NCBI GenBank assembly: GCA_936943315.1
Contig: CAKZJM010000312.1
Location: forward strand, 1 to 16,777
Direction of reading: 5' to 3'
DNA length: 16,777 nt
Source: an uncultured Methylophilus sp.
GTDB taxonomy: Bacteria; Pseudomonadota; Gammaproteobacteria; Burkholderiales; Methylophilaceae
Below the pieces are notes generated by a model. The model saw only the letters and a list, made by a program, of their open reading frames with translations, was not told the DNA's origin and ran no database searches. Position numbers and translations under genes: made by a program. Below, piece by piece: positions 7,195 to 14,634 of this stretch. The first letter of the stretch is position 1, and each line of letters opens with the position of its first letter.

Positions 7195-8652
7195 ATGACA
7201 GAAATTCACGAACAAGATGAAAAAGTGACTGAAAGCAAGGAAAGCCTGAGCGAGACATTGCAACAGGTGATTCACTTGCTGGATAAGCACAAACTGGTTG
7301 AGCATGTGGTGCACAGGCAGGATATGCCTAACCATGACCTGGTTGAAAGCTTGGTTCACAAGCAGAACCTGAATATTCTGCAACACAAGCTGGATCAGTT
7401 GCACCCGGCTGACGTCGCTTACATCCTTGAATCATTGCCATTAGATGACCGCCTGATGGTGTGGGACCTGGTGAAGGCAGAGCGTGACGGCGAGATTCTG
7501 CTTGAGGTGTCTGATGCGGTGCGCCAGACCTTGATCGCGGACATGGACAGTGAAGAGCTGCTGGCTGCAGCCGAACAGCTCGATACCGATGAACTGGCTG
7601 ACCTTGCCCCTGATCTGCCAAAAGATGTGTTACAGGACCTGCTATACAGCCTGGATACCCAACACCGTGAGCGTTTACAGTCCGCCCTGTCTTATCCTGA
7701 CGATACCGTGGGTGCCATCATGGACTTTGATATTGTCACGATTCGTGACGATATCACGCTCGAAGTGGTATTGCGTTATCTGCGCCGGTTACCCAAATTC
7801 CCCGATCATACCGATAAATTGTTTGTCATTAATCGCGAAGATATTCTTGAAGGCGTCTTGCCGCTCAAACGTATCATCCTCAACGATCCGGAAACCAAGG
7901 TGGGTGACATTATGTCGACCGATGCCGTTGTGTTTCACCCGGAAGACATGGCCGACCAGGCAGCGATGGCGTTTGAGCGTTATGATCTGGTTACGGCGCC
8001 GGTGGTAGATAACAACCGTAAATTGGTTGGGCGTATTACGGTAGATACTGTGATGGATATTATCCGTGAGGAAGCAGAAGCGGATATGTTGTCCTGGGCA
8101 GGTTTGCGTGAAGAGGAAGACTTTTTTGCCTCGATCTGGAAGTCAGTGCAAAACCGTTGGGCCTGGCTGGCCATTAACCTGGTGACGGCCCTGGTTGCCT
8201 CGCGTGTGATTGGCCTGTTTGAAGGCAGTATCGAAAAAATTGTAGCGCTGGCAGCCTTGATGCCCATTGTTGCCGGCATCGGCGGTAACTCCGGCAACCA
8301 AACCACTACCATGATTGTGCGTGGCTTGGCGCTCGGCCAGATTTCTGGTTACCACATGAAATCATTACTGCAAAAAGAAATGGGCGTGGCGCTGCTTAAT
8401 GGCTTGCTCTGGGGCAGCGTGCTGGGGCTTGTCGCTTTCTGGTTATACCATAGCGCAGCTTTGGGCCTGGTCATGATGGCGGCCATGACGCTTAACCTGT
8501 TATTGGCAGCGATTATCGGTGTGACTATCCCACTGGTGATGAATAAACTGGGCCGCGATCCTGCGGTGGGCTCCAGTGTGTTGATCACTGCCATCACCGA
8601 CAGTGGTGGTTTCATGATTTTCCTCGGCTTGGCCACCATCTTCTTGTTATAA
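7195..8652 (+). CDS. mgtE: Magnesium transporter MgtE
   Basis: MgtE is a homodimeric inner-membrane Mg2+ channel gated by cytoplasmic Mg2+. The 485 residues show the full domain order. A long N-terminal region leads to the superhelical N domain (about 50-165). Two CBS domains follow (about 172-232, starting VGAIMDFDIVTI, and 237-292, starting VGDIMSTDAVVF). After a connecting helix with EEAEADML come five predicted membrane helices (about 322-485). Pore-domain signatures are GIGGNSGNQTTT at 361-372 and ITDSGGF at 467-473. The start at ATG 7195 has a poor ribosome binding site. The 77-nt upstream gap is too short for an M-box type Mg2+ riboswitch, so regulation is probably by protein gating. 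Confidence 0.96.
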   Translation: MTEIHEQDEKVTESKESLSETLQQVIHLLDKHKLVEHVVHRQDMPNHDLVESLVHKQNLNILQHKLDQLHPADVAYILESLPLDDRLMVWDLVKAERDGEILLEVSDAVRQTLIADMDSEELLAAAEQLDTDELADLAPDLPKDVLQDLLYSLDTQHRERLQSALSYPDDTVGAIMDFDIVTIRDDITLEVVLRYLRRLPKFPDHTDKLFVINREDILEGVLPLKRIILNDPETKVGDIMSTDAVVFHPEDMADQAAMAFERYDLVTAPVVDNNRKLVGRITVDTVMDIIREEAEADMLSWAGLREEEDFFASIWKSVQNRWAWLAINLVTALVASRVIGLFEGSIEKIVALAALMPIVAGIGGNSGNQTTTMIVRGLALGQISGYHMKSLLQKEMGVALLNGLLWGSVLGLVAFWLYHSAALGLVMMAAMTLNLLLAAIIGVTIPLVMNKLGRDPAVGSSVLITAITDSGGFMIFLGLATIFLL

Positions 8653-8662
8653 GCTTTAGTGT

Positions 8663-9955
8663 ATGGATAACGATATTAATATTCTCTGGAAAGAAATTGC
8701 GCACGACTTAAGTTCGGTGGCGGCGCTATGGCAGTTATTCATCATTGGTGCCGTACTGGCCGTGAGTGGCTTGTTAAATCTACATTTGCGTAAGCAAATA
8801 GCGGCTGGGCGGGTCAATGTCGTTTACAAGATGTTGCTTGGCGGAATTGAGCGGTTATTTTTCCCTCTGGTTGCATTTTTAATGTTGCTGGTCGCTCGGT
8901 TAAGCCTGGAACACTGGATGCATGTGGGCTTAATCAAACTCTCCGTGCGTATGTTGCTGGCAATGGTCGTGATTCGCAGCTTTGTTTACGTTTTGCGCTA
9001 TGTCTTTTCTCCTAGTGCCTGGTTGCATTCGTTTGAGCGGGTGATTGCCTGGACTGTCTGGGTCATTGTGGCATTGCACATCAGCGGCTTTCTTGACGCG
9101 GCATTGCAGATCCTGGAAGACGTCAAATTTAGTGTTGGCAAGCAAAAGCTTAATCTGTTGCTGCTGTTGCAGGGTAGTCTCACCATCGTCATCACCATGC
9201 TGGCTGCATTGTGGCTGAGCCGCATCATAGAGCTCAGGCTGATGGCGGCAACTAACATCAATGGTAACTGGCGCGTCATTATGGTGAAGCTCGTGCGCAT
9301 GGTGGCGATTGTGATTGCCTTGCTCATGTCCATGGCGGCGGTGGGTATTGATATCACCATGTTGTCAGTCTTTGGTGGTGCGCTCGGTGTAGGCTTGGGT
9401 TTTGGTCTGCAAAAAATTGCGAGTAACTACGTGAGTGGTTTTATTATCCTCATGGATAAATCACTGCACATGGGCGATGTTATTACCATAGGTAACTATC
9501 ATGGCGTCGTTAAAGAGTTGCGCTCCCGTTATATGATTCTGCAAAAACCGGATTCGACAGAAATCATTATTCCCAATGAAATGATGATTACAGATGTGGT
9601 GATTAATCATACCTCGGCAGCAAATACGGCTAAAGTGCCGATCCCTGTGCAAATCTCTTACGAAAGTGATCTTGATCGGGCGATAGAGTTGCTGAAAGAG
9701 GTTGGAAAGACCCATGAGCGCACTATTCAGGATGATACGGCAGTTGATGTGACTATCAAGTCTTTTGGGCAGAACGGCATTGATTTAATATTGGCCATTT
9801 GGGTTCCCAATCCAGAAGAGGGGACCGCCAAGCTGCAAAGCGAGGTTTACTATGAGATCTGGCAGCGCTTTAAAGCCAATAATATCCGGATTCCATACCC
9901 ACAGCAGGACGTACGTATTATCTCTAGTCAGAGTGCGTCTAATGCGGCTTCCTAG
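8663..9955 (+). CDS. MscS-family mechanosensitive ion channel
   Basis: The 430-residue protein is a membrane channel of the MscS superfamily, which opens under membrane tension to release osmolytes. About six hydrophobic helices are visible (near 22-40, 61-79, 92-111, 126-145, 166-187 and 205-225). The pore-lining helix contains FGGALGVGLGFGLQKIASNY (237-256), followed by FIILMDKSLHMGDVITIG of the beta domain and the C-terminal alpha/beta domain (to about 425). The pore sequence looks closer to the MscK/KefA type than to minimal MscS, but no large periplasmic domain is present. It starts 10 nt after mgtE with no clear ribosome binding site, so the two are probably co-transcribed and perhaps translationally coupled. 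Confidence 0.92.
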   Translation: MDNDINILWKEIAHDLSSVAALWQLFIIGAVLAVSGLLNLHLRKQIAAGRVNVVYKMLLGGIERLFFPLVAFLMLLVARLSLEHWMHVGLIKLSVRMLLAMVVIRSFVYVLRYVFSPSAWLHSFERVIAWTVWVIVALHISGFLDAALQILEDVKFSVGKQKLNLLLLLQGSLTIVITMLAALWLSRIIELRLMAATNINGNWRVIMVKLVRMVAIVIALLMSMAAVGIDITMLSVFGGALGVGLGFGLQKIASNYVSGFIILMDKSLHMGDVITIGNYHGVVKELRSRYMILQKPDSTEIIIPNEMMITDVVINHTSAANTAKVPIPVQISYESDLDRAIELLKEVGKTHERTIQDDTAVDVTIKSFGQNGIDLILAIWVPNPEEGTAKLQSEVYYEIWQRFKANNIRIPYPQQDVRIISSQSASNAAS

Positions 9956-9984
9956 AATGCTAAGATTGTGTCAGTGATAATAAT

Positions 9985-10012
9985 AAAAAAGCCTGCATCT
10001 GCAGGCTTTTTT
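9985..10012 (+). terminator. Rho-independent terminator between mscS-type gene and rpmG, bidirectional
   Basis: GCCTGC (9991-9996) and GCAGGC (10001-10006) flank the loop ATCT, with six A before and six T after. It lies between the convergent channel gene and rpmG and can serve both. Its layout almost copies the terminators at 6844 and 11087. Confidence 0.93.
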
Positions 10013-10032
10013 ATTAATGCTAGAAACTGAAA

Positions 10033-10188
10033 TTATTTCAATTTAGTTTCTTTGTACATCACATGCTTACGAGCGACTGGATCAAATTTCTTGATCTCCA
10101 TTTTCTCTGGCATGGTACGTTTGTTTTTAGTAGTGGTATAGAAATGACCTGTACCAGCACTGGATTCCAATTTGATTTTTTCACGCAT
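10033..10188 (-). CDS. rpmG: 50S ribosomal protein L33, zinc-free form
   Basis: Translation of the minus strand from ATG 10188 gives 51 residues beginning MREKIKLESSAGTGHFYTTT and ending HVMYKETKLK, typical of L33. No cysteine is present, so this is the form without a zinc ribbon. The start has an AAAGGA ribosome binding site. It lies 30 nt after rpmB, the usual rpmB-rpmG pair. Confidence 0.97.
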   Translation of the reverse strand: MREKIKLESSAGTGHFYTTTKNKRTMPEKMEIKKFDPVARKHVMYKETKLK

Positions 10189-10218
10189 GATATTGTCCTT
10201 TGCTGACTATGTCGCGAG

Positions 10219-10455
10219 TTAGATTTTTTCGCCAGCAGCGCGCAAATCAGCCAACACAGCGTCGATACCATTTTTGTCGATCGTACGCAAAGCAGCGTTG
10301 GTAATACGCAGGCTTACCCAGCGGTTTTCGCTCTCAACCCAAAACTTACGGTTTTGCAAGTTAGGCAAGAAACGACGTCTTGTTTTGTTTTGTGCGTGAG
10401 AAACATTGTTGCCCACCATTGGTTTTTTACCGGTTACCTGACATACACGTGCCAT
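10219..10455 (-). CDS. rpmB: 50S ribosomal protein L28
   Basis: The protein has 78 residues and begins MARVCQVTGKKPMVGNNVSH, the conserved L28 N-terminus. It has the basic core KTRRRFLPNLQNRKFW. I chose ATG 10455, which has GGAG 6 nt upstream. A TTG at 10467 in the same frame would sit on the ribosome binding site and add four residues foreign to the family. A promoter lies about 40 nt upstream. Confidence 0.97.
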   Translation of the reverse strand: MARVCQVTGKKPMVGNNVSHAQNKTRRRFLPNLQNRKFWVESENRWVSLRITNAALRTIDKNGIDAVLADLRAAGEKI

Positions 10456-10495
10456 GGTTGTCTCCAAATACTTTTATCTTTTCAGAAAGAGCGAG

Positions 10496-10525
10496 ATTAT
10501 AGATTGAATCGCAGGCACAAATCAA
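10496..10525 (-). promoter_or_regulatory. Predicted sigma70 promoter for rpmB-rpmG
   Basis: On the minus strand TTGATT (10520-10525) is followed after 18 bp by a perfect TATAAT (10496-10501). The DNA just upstream (10526-10545) is A/T-rich with A and T runs, which may act as an UP element as at other ribosomal protein promoters. GCAAT-T-ATTGC at 10526-10536 is an inverted repeat directly against the -35 box. Confidence 0.7.
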
Positions 10526-10550
10526 GCAATTATTGCAATTTTTCAAACAA

Positions 10551-11003
10551 TTAGTGCTTGCCCGTGCTGCCAAACCCACCTTCACCCCGTTCGCTACTGG
10601 TGAATTCATCGACAATATGAAAATCCGCCTGCACTACAGGCACAATCACCATCTGTGCAATACGCTCCATCGGGTTCAAAATAAACGCTTCTTTGCTACG
10701 GTTCCAGCACGAAACCAGCAACTGCCCCTGGTAGTCAGAATCAATCAATCCCACCAGGTTGCCGAGTACAATGCCATGTTTATGGCCCAAGCCAGAACGC
10801 GGCAGAATCATCGCAGCATAATAAGTATTGTCGATATGAATAGCCATGCCAGTCGGAATCATGACCGTTTCGCCAGGCTGTATGGTCTGCGTATGCTCAA
10901 TGCAGGCACGCAAGTCCAAGCCAGCTGAACCCGGCGTCGCGTAGCTAGGCATCATGTGATGCAAACGGGGGTCAAGAATCTTCAGGTCTACGGTAATCGA
11001 CAT
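10551..11003 (-). CDS. dut: dUTP diphosphatase (dUTPase)
   Basis: Dut hydrolyses dUTP to dUMP and pyrophosphate, keeping uracil out of DNA and feeding dTMP synthesis. The 150-residue protein carries all five motifs of the trimeric family. Motif I is ATPGSAGLDLRA (22-33), II PRSGLGHKHG (68-77), III GLIDSDYQG (85-93, with the catalytic-site Asp), IV RIAQM (114-118), and V RGEGGFGSTG (139-148). GGAG at 11012-11015 lies 8 nt before the ATG. No terminator follows, so its transcript may run into rpmB. Confidence 0.98.
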   Translation of the reverse strand: MSITVDLKILDPRLHHMMPSYATPGSAGLDLRACIEHTQTIQPGETVMIPTGMAIHIDNTYYAAMILPRSGLGHKHGIVLGNLVGLIDSDYQGQLLVSCWNRSKEAFILNPMERIAQMVIVPVVQADFHIVDEFTSSERGEGGFGSTGKH

Positions 11004-11086
11004 ACTGCATGCTCCATAAAAATGATTGCGCTATTAAACACGAAATAAGGCTTAAAAGCACTAATCGCGATAAGCACCAGGCAAAC

Positions 11087-11111
11087 AAAAAAGCCAGCAT
11101 CTGCTGGCTTT
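11087..11111 (-). terminator. Rho-independent terminator after the TonB-dependent receptor gene
   Basis: Read on the minus strand, GCCAGC pairs with GCTGGC (11093-11098 and 11103-11108) around a 4-nt loop, and six T follow. Three A-T pairs extend the stem. It lies 15 nt after the receptor stop codon and separates it from dut. Confidence 0.92.
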
Positions 11112-11125
11112 AAAAGGGGTAGATA

Positions 11126-13225
11126 TTAGAATTTGTATTGAGCACTGAGACCCACAAGGTAATTGCGACCAGCGGCTGGCTCGAAGAATCGGTTATTACC
11201 ATCATTAATACGAACAGCGCCGATATATTCTTTGTCGGACAGGTTTTCGATGCGCACATATTCTTTGAAATACCAATTTTTTAGTGTTTGCTCAAAGCCA
11301 GCTCGAATATTGAAGATTGTGTAGGAAGAGGCAGCATCGGTATTTCTGTCGTTTACGTAAACCTTGCTGTTATAGCGAGTCTCAAATGCCGTATTAAATC
11401 CTAAAGGCTCATATTTCCAGCGTATTTCCCCATATGCTTGGTTACTATAGGTGCCTGGAATACGATTGCCGGATTCAATCAATCCGTTTGCGCCTGTAAA
11501 GTCAGAGTCAAATTTTGCGTTTAATAATGTGTATGCAAAATAGGTAGAGATGTTATTCTCGAAGTTTGATTCGAGAGACAGCTCAGCTCCTTTTCTCACA
11601 GTCTTGTTTGCGTTGCTAAAGATACTTCTGTTGAATGTGTCGGTAAAGCTTGCGACAATCTCGTCATCAGTTTTTATATAGTAAAGCGTAAGGTTTGCAC
11701 GGGTGTTATCAGTCAGGTATGCCTTTGTCCCGATCTCGAAGTTCTCGCTGGTGCTTGGTTTTAAGCTCAAGTTTGGTGTAGCACCACTTGTCGCCGCATT
11801 GTAGGCGGCCTCTACAAATGTGGGAGTTTCGAATCCTTTGCCATAGTTTGCGTAAAAATTAAGATCGGGCTTTACTTTCCAGATGACTCCAATGACTGGG
11901 TTAGTTTTGTTGTAAGATACGGAACCACTGTTGTCACCAAAGCCGCTGAAGTTATCGTTCACTTTAAGATTAACTTTTGTTCTTCTTAAACCAGCGTGAA
12001 TATCAATTGAGTTTGTCGCTGATAAGGTGCCTTGCATGTAACGGTCGTAATTGGTTGAAATGTTTTCCTCATCTCGATTGAGTGTGTTGTTGATTACGCC
12101 ATTCGTTGTATTAATGTCCAAACGATCATCGCTTGATTTCCCATAGTTGGCGCCAATGTGAAAGTTATACTTCTTACCTAAAATTTCACCATTGTTGTTC
12201 CAGCGTAAATCCGTGCCCCAGAATTCACGTGAGATTTTACTGGCACGCCCAGCAGCAGTCGTTGCACTTGTTGATAAGTATTGCAGGTTTTCTCGAGTGC
12301 CCACATAGTTCACAAAAGTAATTGAGTTGTTCTCGTTAAATGCATGCTCAAGATTAAAACCTACCTGAGTATGGCTGCGGCTCACGCGAGTATTGGCGCG
12401 TAGGGCACTATTAGGCACAGCTTTAGGGTTGCTAAACGCGGATGGATCATTAGTAGTTGCATTGCGCGGTAATCCTAAAGGATCTTGTGCATCTTGCTCA
12501 AACCAATTTACTAATGTGGTTAGTTTAGTATCTTCATTAATATGGAATTTAAATTTTGCCGTTGCCATTTGCTTGTCGCTGCTGCTGTGATCACGGTATC
12601 CATTAGATTCAAAGTTTGAAATATTTAATAGATATTCAACAGCTTCAGATTTTCCTGCGGCTTCCAGTACGTTTCGCTTGGTGTCATAGCTACCAAACAT
12701 CGTTGTTGCACCGACTGTGGGCGTTTGTGGCGCATCTTGCGTAAACATCTGAATCACACCACCAGAAGAGTTACCATACAGTGATGAGAAAGGTCCGCGC
12801 ATCACTTCTATGCTCTTGATTGCAGAAAGGTCAACAACCCCTGGTTGCCCCTGGCCATCGGGCATGGTTAATGGAATTCCATCTACATATACGCGAACAC
12901 CTCTTACACCAAAAGCTGAGCGTGAACCAAAACCACGGCTTGAAATTTGTGGGTCTTGAGCTTGCTGAGTTCTATTTTGCGCAGTGATGCCCGGTACACG
13001 AATTAAGCTTTCAGACAAGTTCATTTGCAATTGTCCATCTTTGATGTTCTGTTGCTCAACGACATCAATCGCGACAGGCAAGTCAAAACTATTTTGCGCC
13101 TGGCGTGTGGCGGTAACGACGACAGGGGACAAGGTAAGGGTTTTTTCTTCATCTGCCAGGGTGAGGTTGCTGCCAAAAGCAGCGGAAATGGCAAGGCAGA
13201 CCGGGGTTAGGTGAAATGCGCGCAT
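11126..13225 (-). CDS. TonB-dependent outer-membrane receptor, YncD/PqqU-like
   Basis: The protein is a 22-strand outer-membrane receptor energised by TonB. From ATG 13225 it has 699 residues; a TTG 3 nt upstream would add one Met. A signal peptide spans about 1-24 (cleavage after LTLA), a TonB-box region about 29-37 (TLTLSPVVV), and the plug about 43-165. The plug contains NLSESLIRVPGI, SSRGFGSRSAFGVRG, VYVDGIPLTMPDGQGQ and EVMRGPFSSLYGNSSGGV. The barrel ends in a terminal Phe (GLSAQYKF). From memory, these plug blocks and the barrel block KGFETPTFVE resemble E. coli YncD, now called PqqU, a PQQ receptor. That substrate is an inference. The gene has its own promoter, palindrome and terminator, and looks A/T-richer than coaBC. 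Confidence 0.9.
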   Translation of the reverse strand: MRAFHLTPVCLAISAAFGSNLTLADEEKTLTLSPVVVTATRQAQNSFDLPVAIDVVEQQNIKDGQLQMNLSESLIRVPGITAQNRTQQAQDPQISSRGFGSRSAFGVRGVRVYVDGIPLTMPDGQGQPGVVDLSAIKSIEVMRGPFSSLYGNSSGGVIQMFTQDAPQTPTVGATTMFGSYDTKRNVLEAAGKSEAVEYLLNISNFESNGYRDHSSSDKQMATAKFKFHINEDTKLTTLVNWFEQDAQDPLGLPRNATTNDPSAFSNPKAVPNSALRANTRVSRSHTQVGFNLEHAFNENNSITFVNYVGTRENLQYLSTSATTAAGRASKISREFWGTDLRWNNNGEILGKKYNFHIGANYGKSSDDRLDINTTNGVINNTLNRDEENISTNYDRYMQGTLSATNSIDIHAGLRRTKVNLKVNDNFSGFGDNSGSVSYNKTNPVIGVIWKVKPDLNFYANYGKGFETPTFVEAAYNAATSGATPNLSLKPSTSENFEIGTKAYLTDNTRANLTLYYIKTDDEIVASFTDTFNRSIFSNANKTVRKGAELSLESNFENNISTYFAYTLLNAKFDSDFTGANGLIESGNRIPGTYSNQAYGEIRWKYEPLGFNTAFETRYNSKVYVNDRNTDAASSYTIFNIRAGFEQTLKNWYFKEYVRIENLSDKEYIGAVRINDGNNRFFEPAAGRNYLVGLSAQYKF

Positions 13226-13260
13226 CAAACTCTCAAATACTTAAAATATTAAATGGCGCG

Positions 13261-13288
13261 ATTGTAAGCTGACTGTAAGGTGAGGCAA
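13261..13288 (-). promoter_or_regulatory. Predicted sigma70 promoter of the TonB-dependent receptor gene
   Basis: On the minus strand TTGCCT (13283-13288) is followed after 16 bp by TACAAT (13261-13266). The predicted start is near 13254, leaving about 30 nt of leader. A 24-bp palindrome begins one base upstream of the -35 box. GAGAG sits 4 nt before the ATG. Confidence 0.6.
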
Positions 13289-13289
13289 C

Positions 13290-13313
13290 TCAGTATTTTC
13301 ATGAAAATACTGA
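13290..13313 (-). promoter_or_regulatory. Perfect 24-bp palindrome, likely operator or activator site
   Basis: The half-site TCAGTATTTTCA (13290-13301) is followed immediately by its exact reverse complement (13302-13313) with no spacer. It abuts the -35 box of the receptor promoter. There is no T-run on the minus strand after it, so it does not look like a terminator of coaBC. With no central loop it is better suited to binding a dimeric protein than to forming an RNA hairpin. It does not match Fur, LexA or other operators that I can name. Confidence 0.6.
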
Positions 13314-13346
13314 ATAAATCTCAACTCAATTGACTTGAAACAACGG

Positions 13347-14537
13347 TTAGCTGAGTTGCGTATTTAAGTGCGCCAATATCTTGAAAGCAATATTGCGTTT
13401 ATCGTCTTTGCCAAGCGGATGTTCGCCTTGTGCGTCGATAATGGTGACTTCATTATAGTCGCTGCCCATGGCGGTGTTCGCATGGTTGGCGATGATCATG
13501 GGGATGCGTTTTGCCAGGCGTTTTTGATTGGCGTACTCGAGTATCTGTTCGGTTTCGGCGGCAAAGCCCACGCAATAGGGCGGGTTAGGCAGACTTGCTA
13601 CATCAGTCAAGATGTCTTTATTTTTAATAAGCTTGAGCGTGAGTGTTTCCTCACTTTTTTTGATTTTTTGCGCAGCGGTAATCTCGGGCCGGTAATCTGC
13701 GACGGCAGCGACCCCGATAAAAATATCCTGGTTTGCGACATGCTGCATGACGGCTTGATACATCTCTTGCGCGCTGCTGGCAAAAATGGCTTGGGTAACC
13801 TCAGGTCTGGCCATGCTGGTATGGCCGTGCACCAAGGTGACTTGTGCACCCATGCGCATGGCGACCTGTGCTAATGCGTAGCCCATTTTGCCGCTGCTGA
13901 TATTGGTGATACCACGGATGGGATCCAGCATTTCCATGGTGGCACCGGCAGTGATGAGGATTTTTTTACCAGCTAATAATGGCGGCGTAAAAAAAGTCTG
14001 CAAGCCTTCCCATAGGGCCTCTGGCTCCAGCATTCTGCCTTCCCCTACTTCGCCACAGGCTTGTTGGCCGCTGTCGGGGCCGAGCACGGTGATGCCGTCT
14101 TGCTGCAATTGTTTAATATTGCGTTGTGTTGTGGGGTTCTCCCACATTTGCCTGTTCATCGCTGGTGCAACCAGAAGTGGGCACTCACGTGCCAGGCACA
14201 AGGTAGAGAGCAGGTCGTTGGCGAAACCATGTGCCAGTTTGGCAATGAAGTCAGCACTGGCAGGTGCCACGAGGATAGCATCCGCCTTGCGGCTCAGGTC
14301 AATATGCGGCATGCCGTTGGCAATACGTTGATCCCAGCTATCCACAAACACAGGATTGCCAGAAAGCGCCTGCAAGGTGGTTGGCGTGATAAAGTGAGTT
14401 GCAGCTTCAGTCATGACCACTTGTACATGATGCCCCTGCTTTACCAGCAGACGAATGAGCTCTGCGGTTTTATAGGCGGCAATGCCGCCGGAGACACCAA
14501 GCAGCAGATGGAGGGGCTTTGTATGCGCATTGATCAT
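13347..14537 (-). CDS. coaBC: Bifunctional phosphopantothenoylcysteine decarboxylase / phosphopantothenate-cysteine ligase
   Basis: CoaBC carries out two consecutive steps of coenzyme A synthesis: joining 4'-phosphopantothenate to cysteine using CTP, then FMN-dependent decarboxylation. The 396-residue protein starts with the CoaC flavoprotein domain (about 8-185). Visible motifs are GVSGGIAAYK, the active-site His78 in MPHID, APAMNRQMW (Asn128), and Cys161 in ACGEVGEGRM. The CoaB domain (about 190-396) has LITAGATMEMLDPIRGITN, VAAVADYRP, the KIKK lysines at 291-294 and VGFAAETE. It diverges from the metzincin-like gene. The ribosome binding site is weak. It is often next to dut in proteobacteria, but here the receptor gene lies between them. 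Confidence 0.97.
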   Translation of the reverse strand: MINAHTKPLHLLLGVSGGIAAYKTAELIRLLVKQGHHVQVVMTEAATHFITPTTLQALSGNPVFVDSWDQRIANGMPHIDLSRKADAILVAPASADFIAKLAHGFANDLLSTLCLARECPLLVAPAMNRQMWENPTTQRNIKQLQQDGITVLGPDSGQQACGEVGEGRMLEPEALWEGLQTFFTPPLLAGKKILITAGATMEMLDPIRGITNISSGKMGYALAQVAMRMGAQVTLVHGHTSMARPEVTQAIFASSAQEMYQAVMQHVANQDIFIGVAAVADYRPEITAAQKIKKSEETLTLKLIKNKDILTDVASLPNPPYCVGFAAETEQILEYANQKRLAKRIPMIIANHANTAMGSDYNEVTIIDAQGEHPLGKDDKRNIAFKILAHLNTQLS

Positions 14538-14634
14538 GTTTGCATTTTAACTGTAAAGCTGTCGCATTGGGCATGTGTCGCATGCATAGCATTTTCTTTA
14601 AATATGTTAACATTTGATCGTCTATGGGAGTCAC

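Noticed and set aside
7550..8008. Open frame of 152 codons inside mgtE in another frame
   Set aside because: Overlaps intact CBS domains of MgtE; its translation resembles no known protein.
13368..13874. Open frame of 168 codons on the plus strand opposite coaBC
   Set aside because: Shadow of coaBC codon structure; no recognisable protein and no ribosome binding site.
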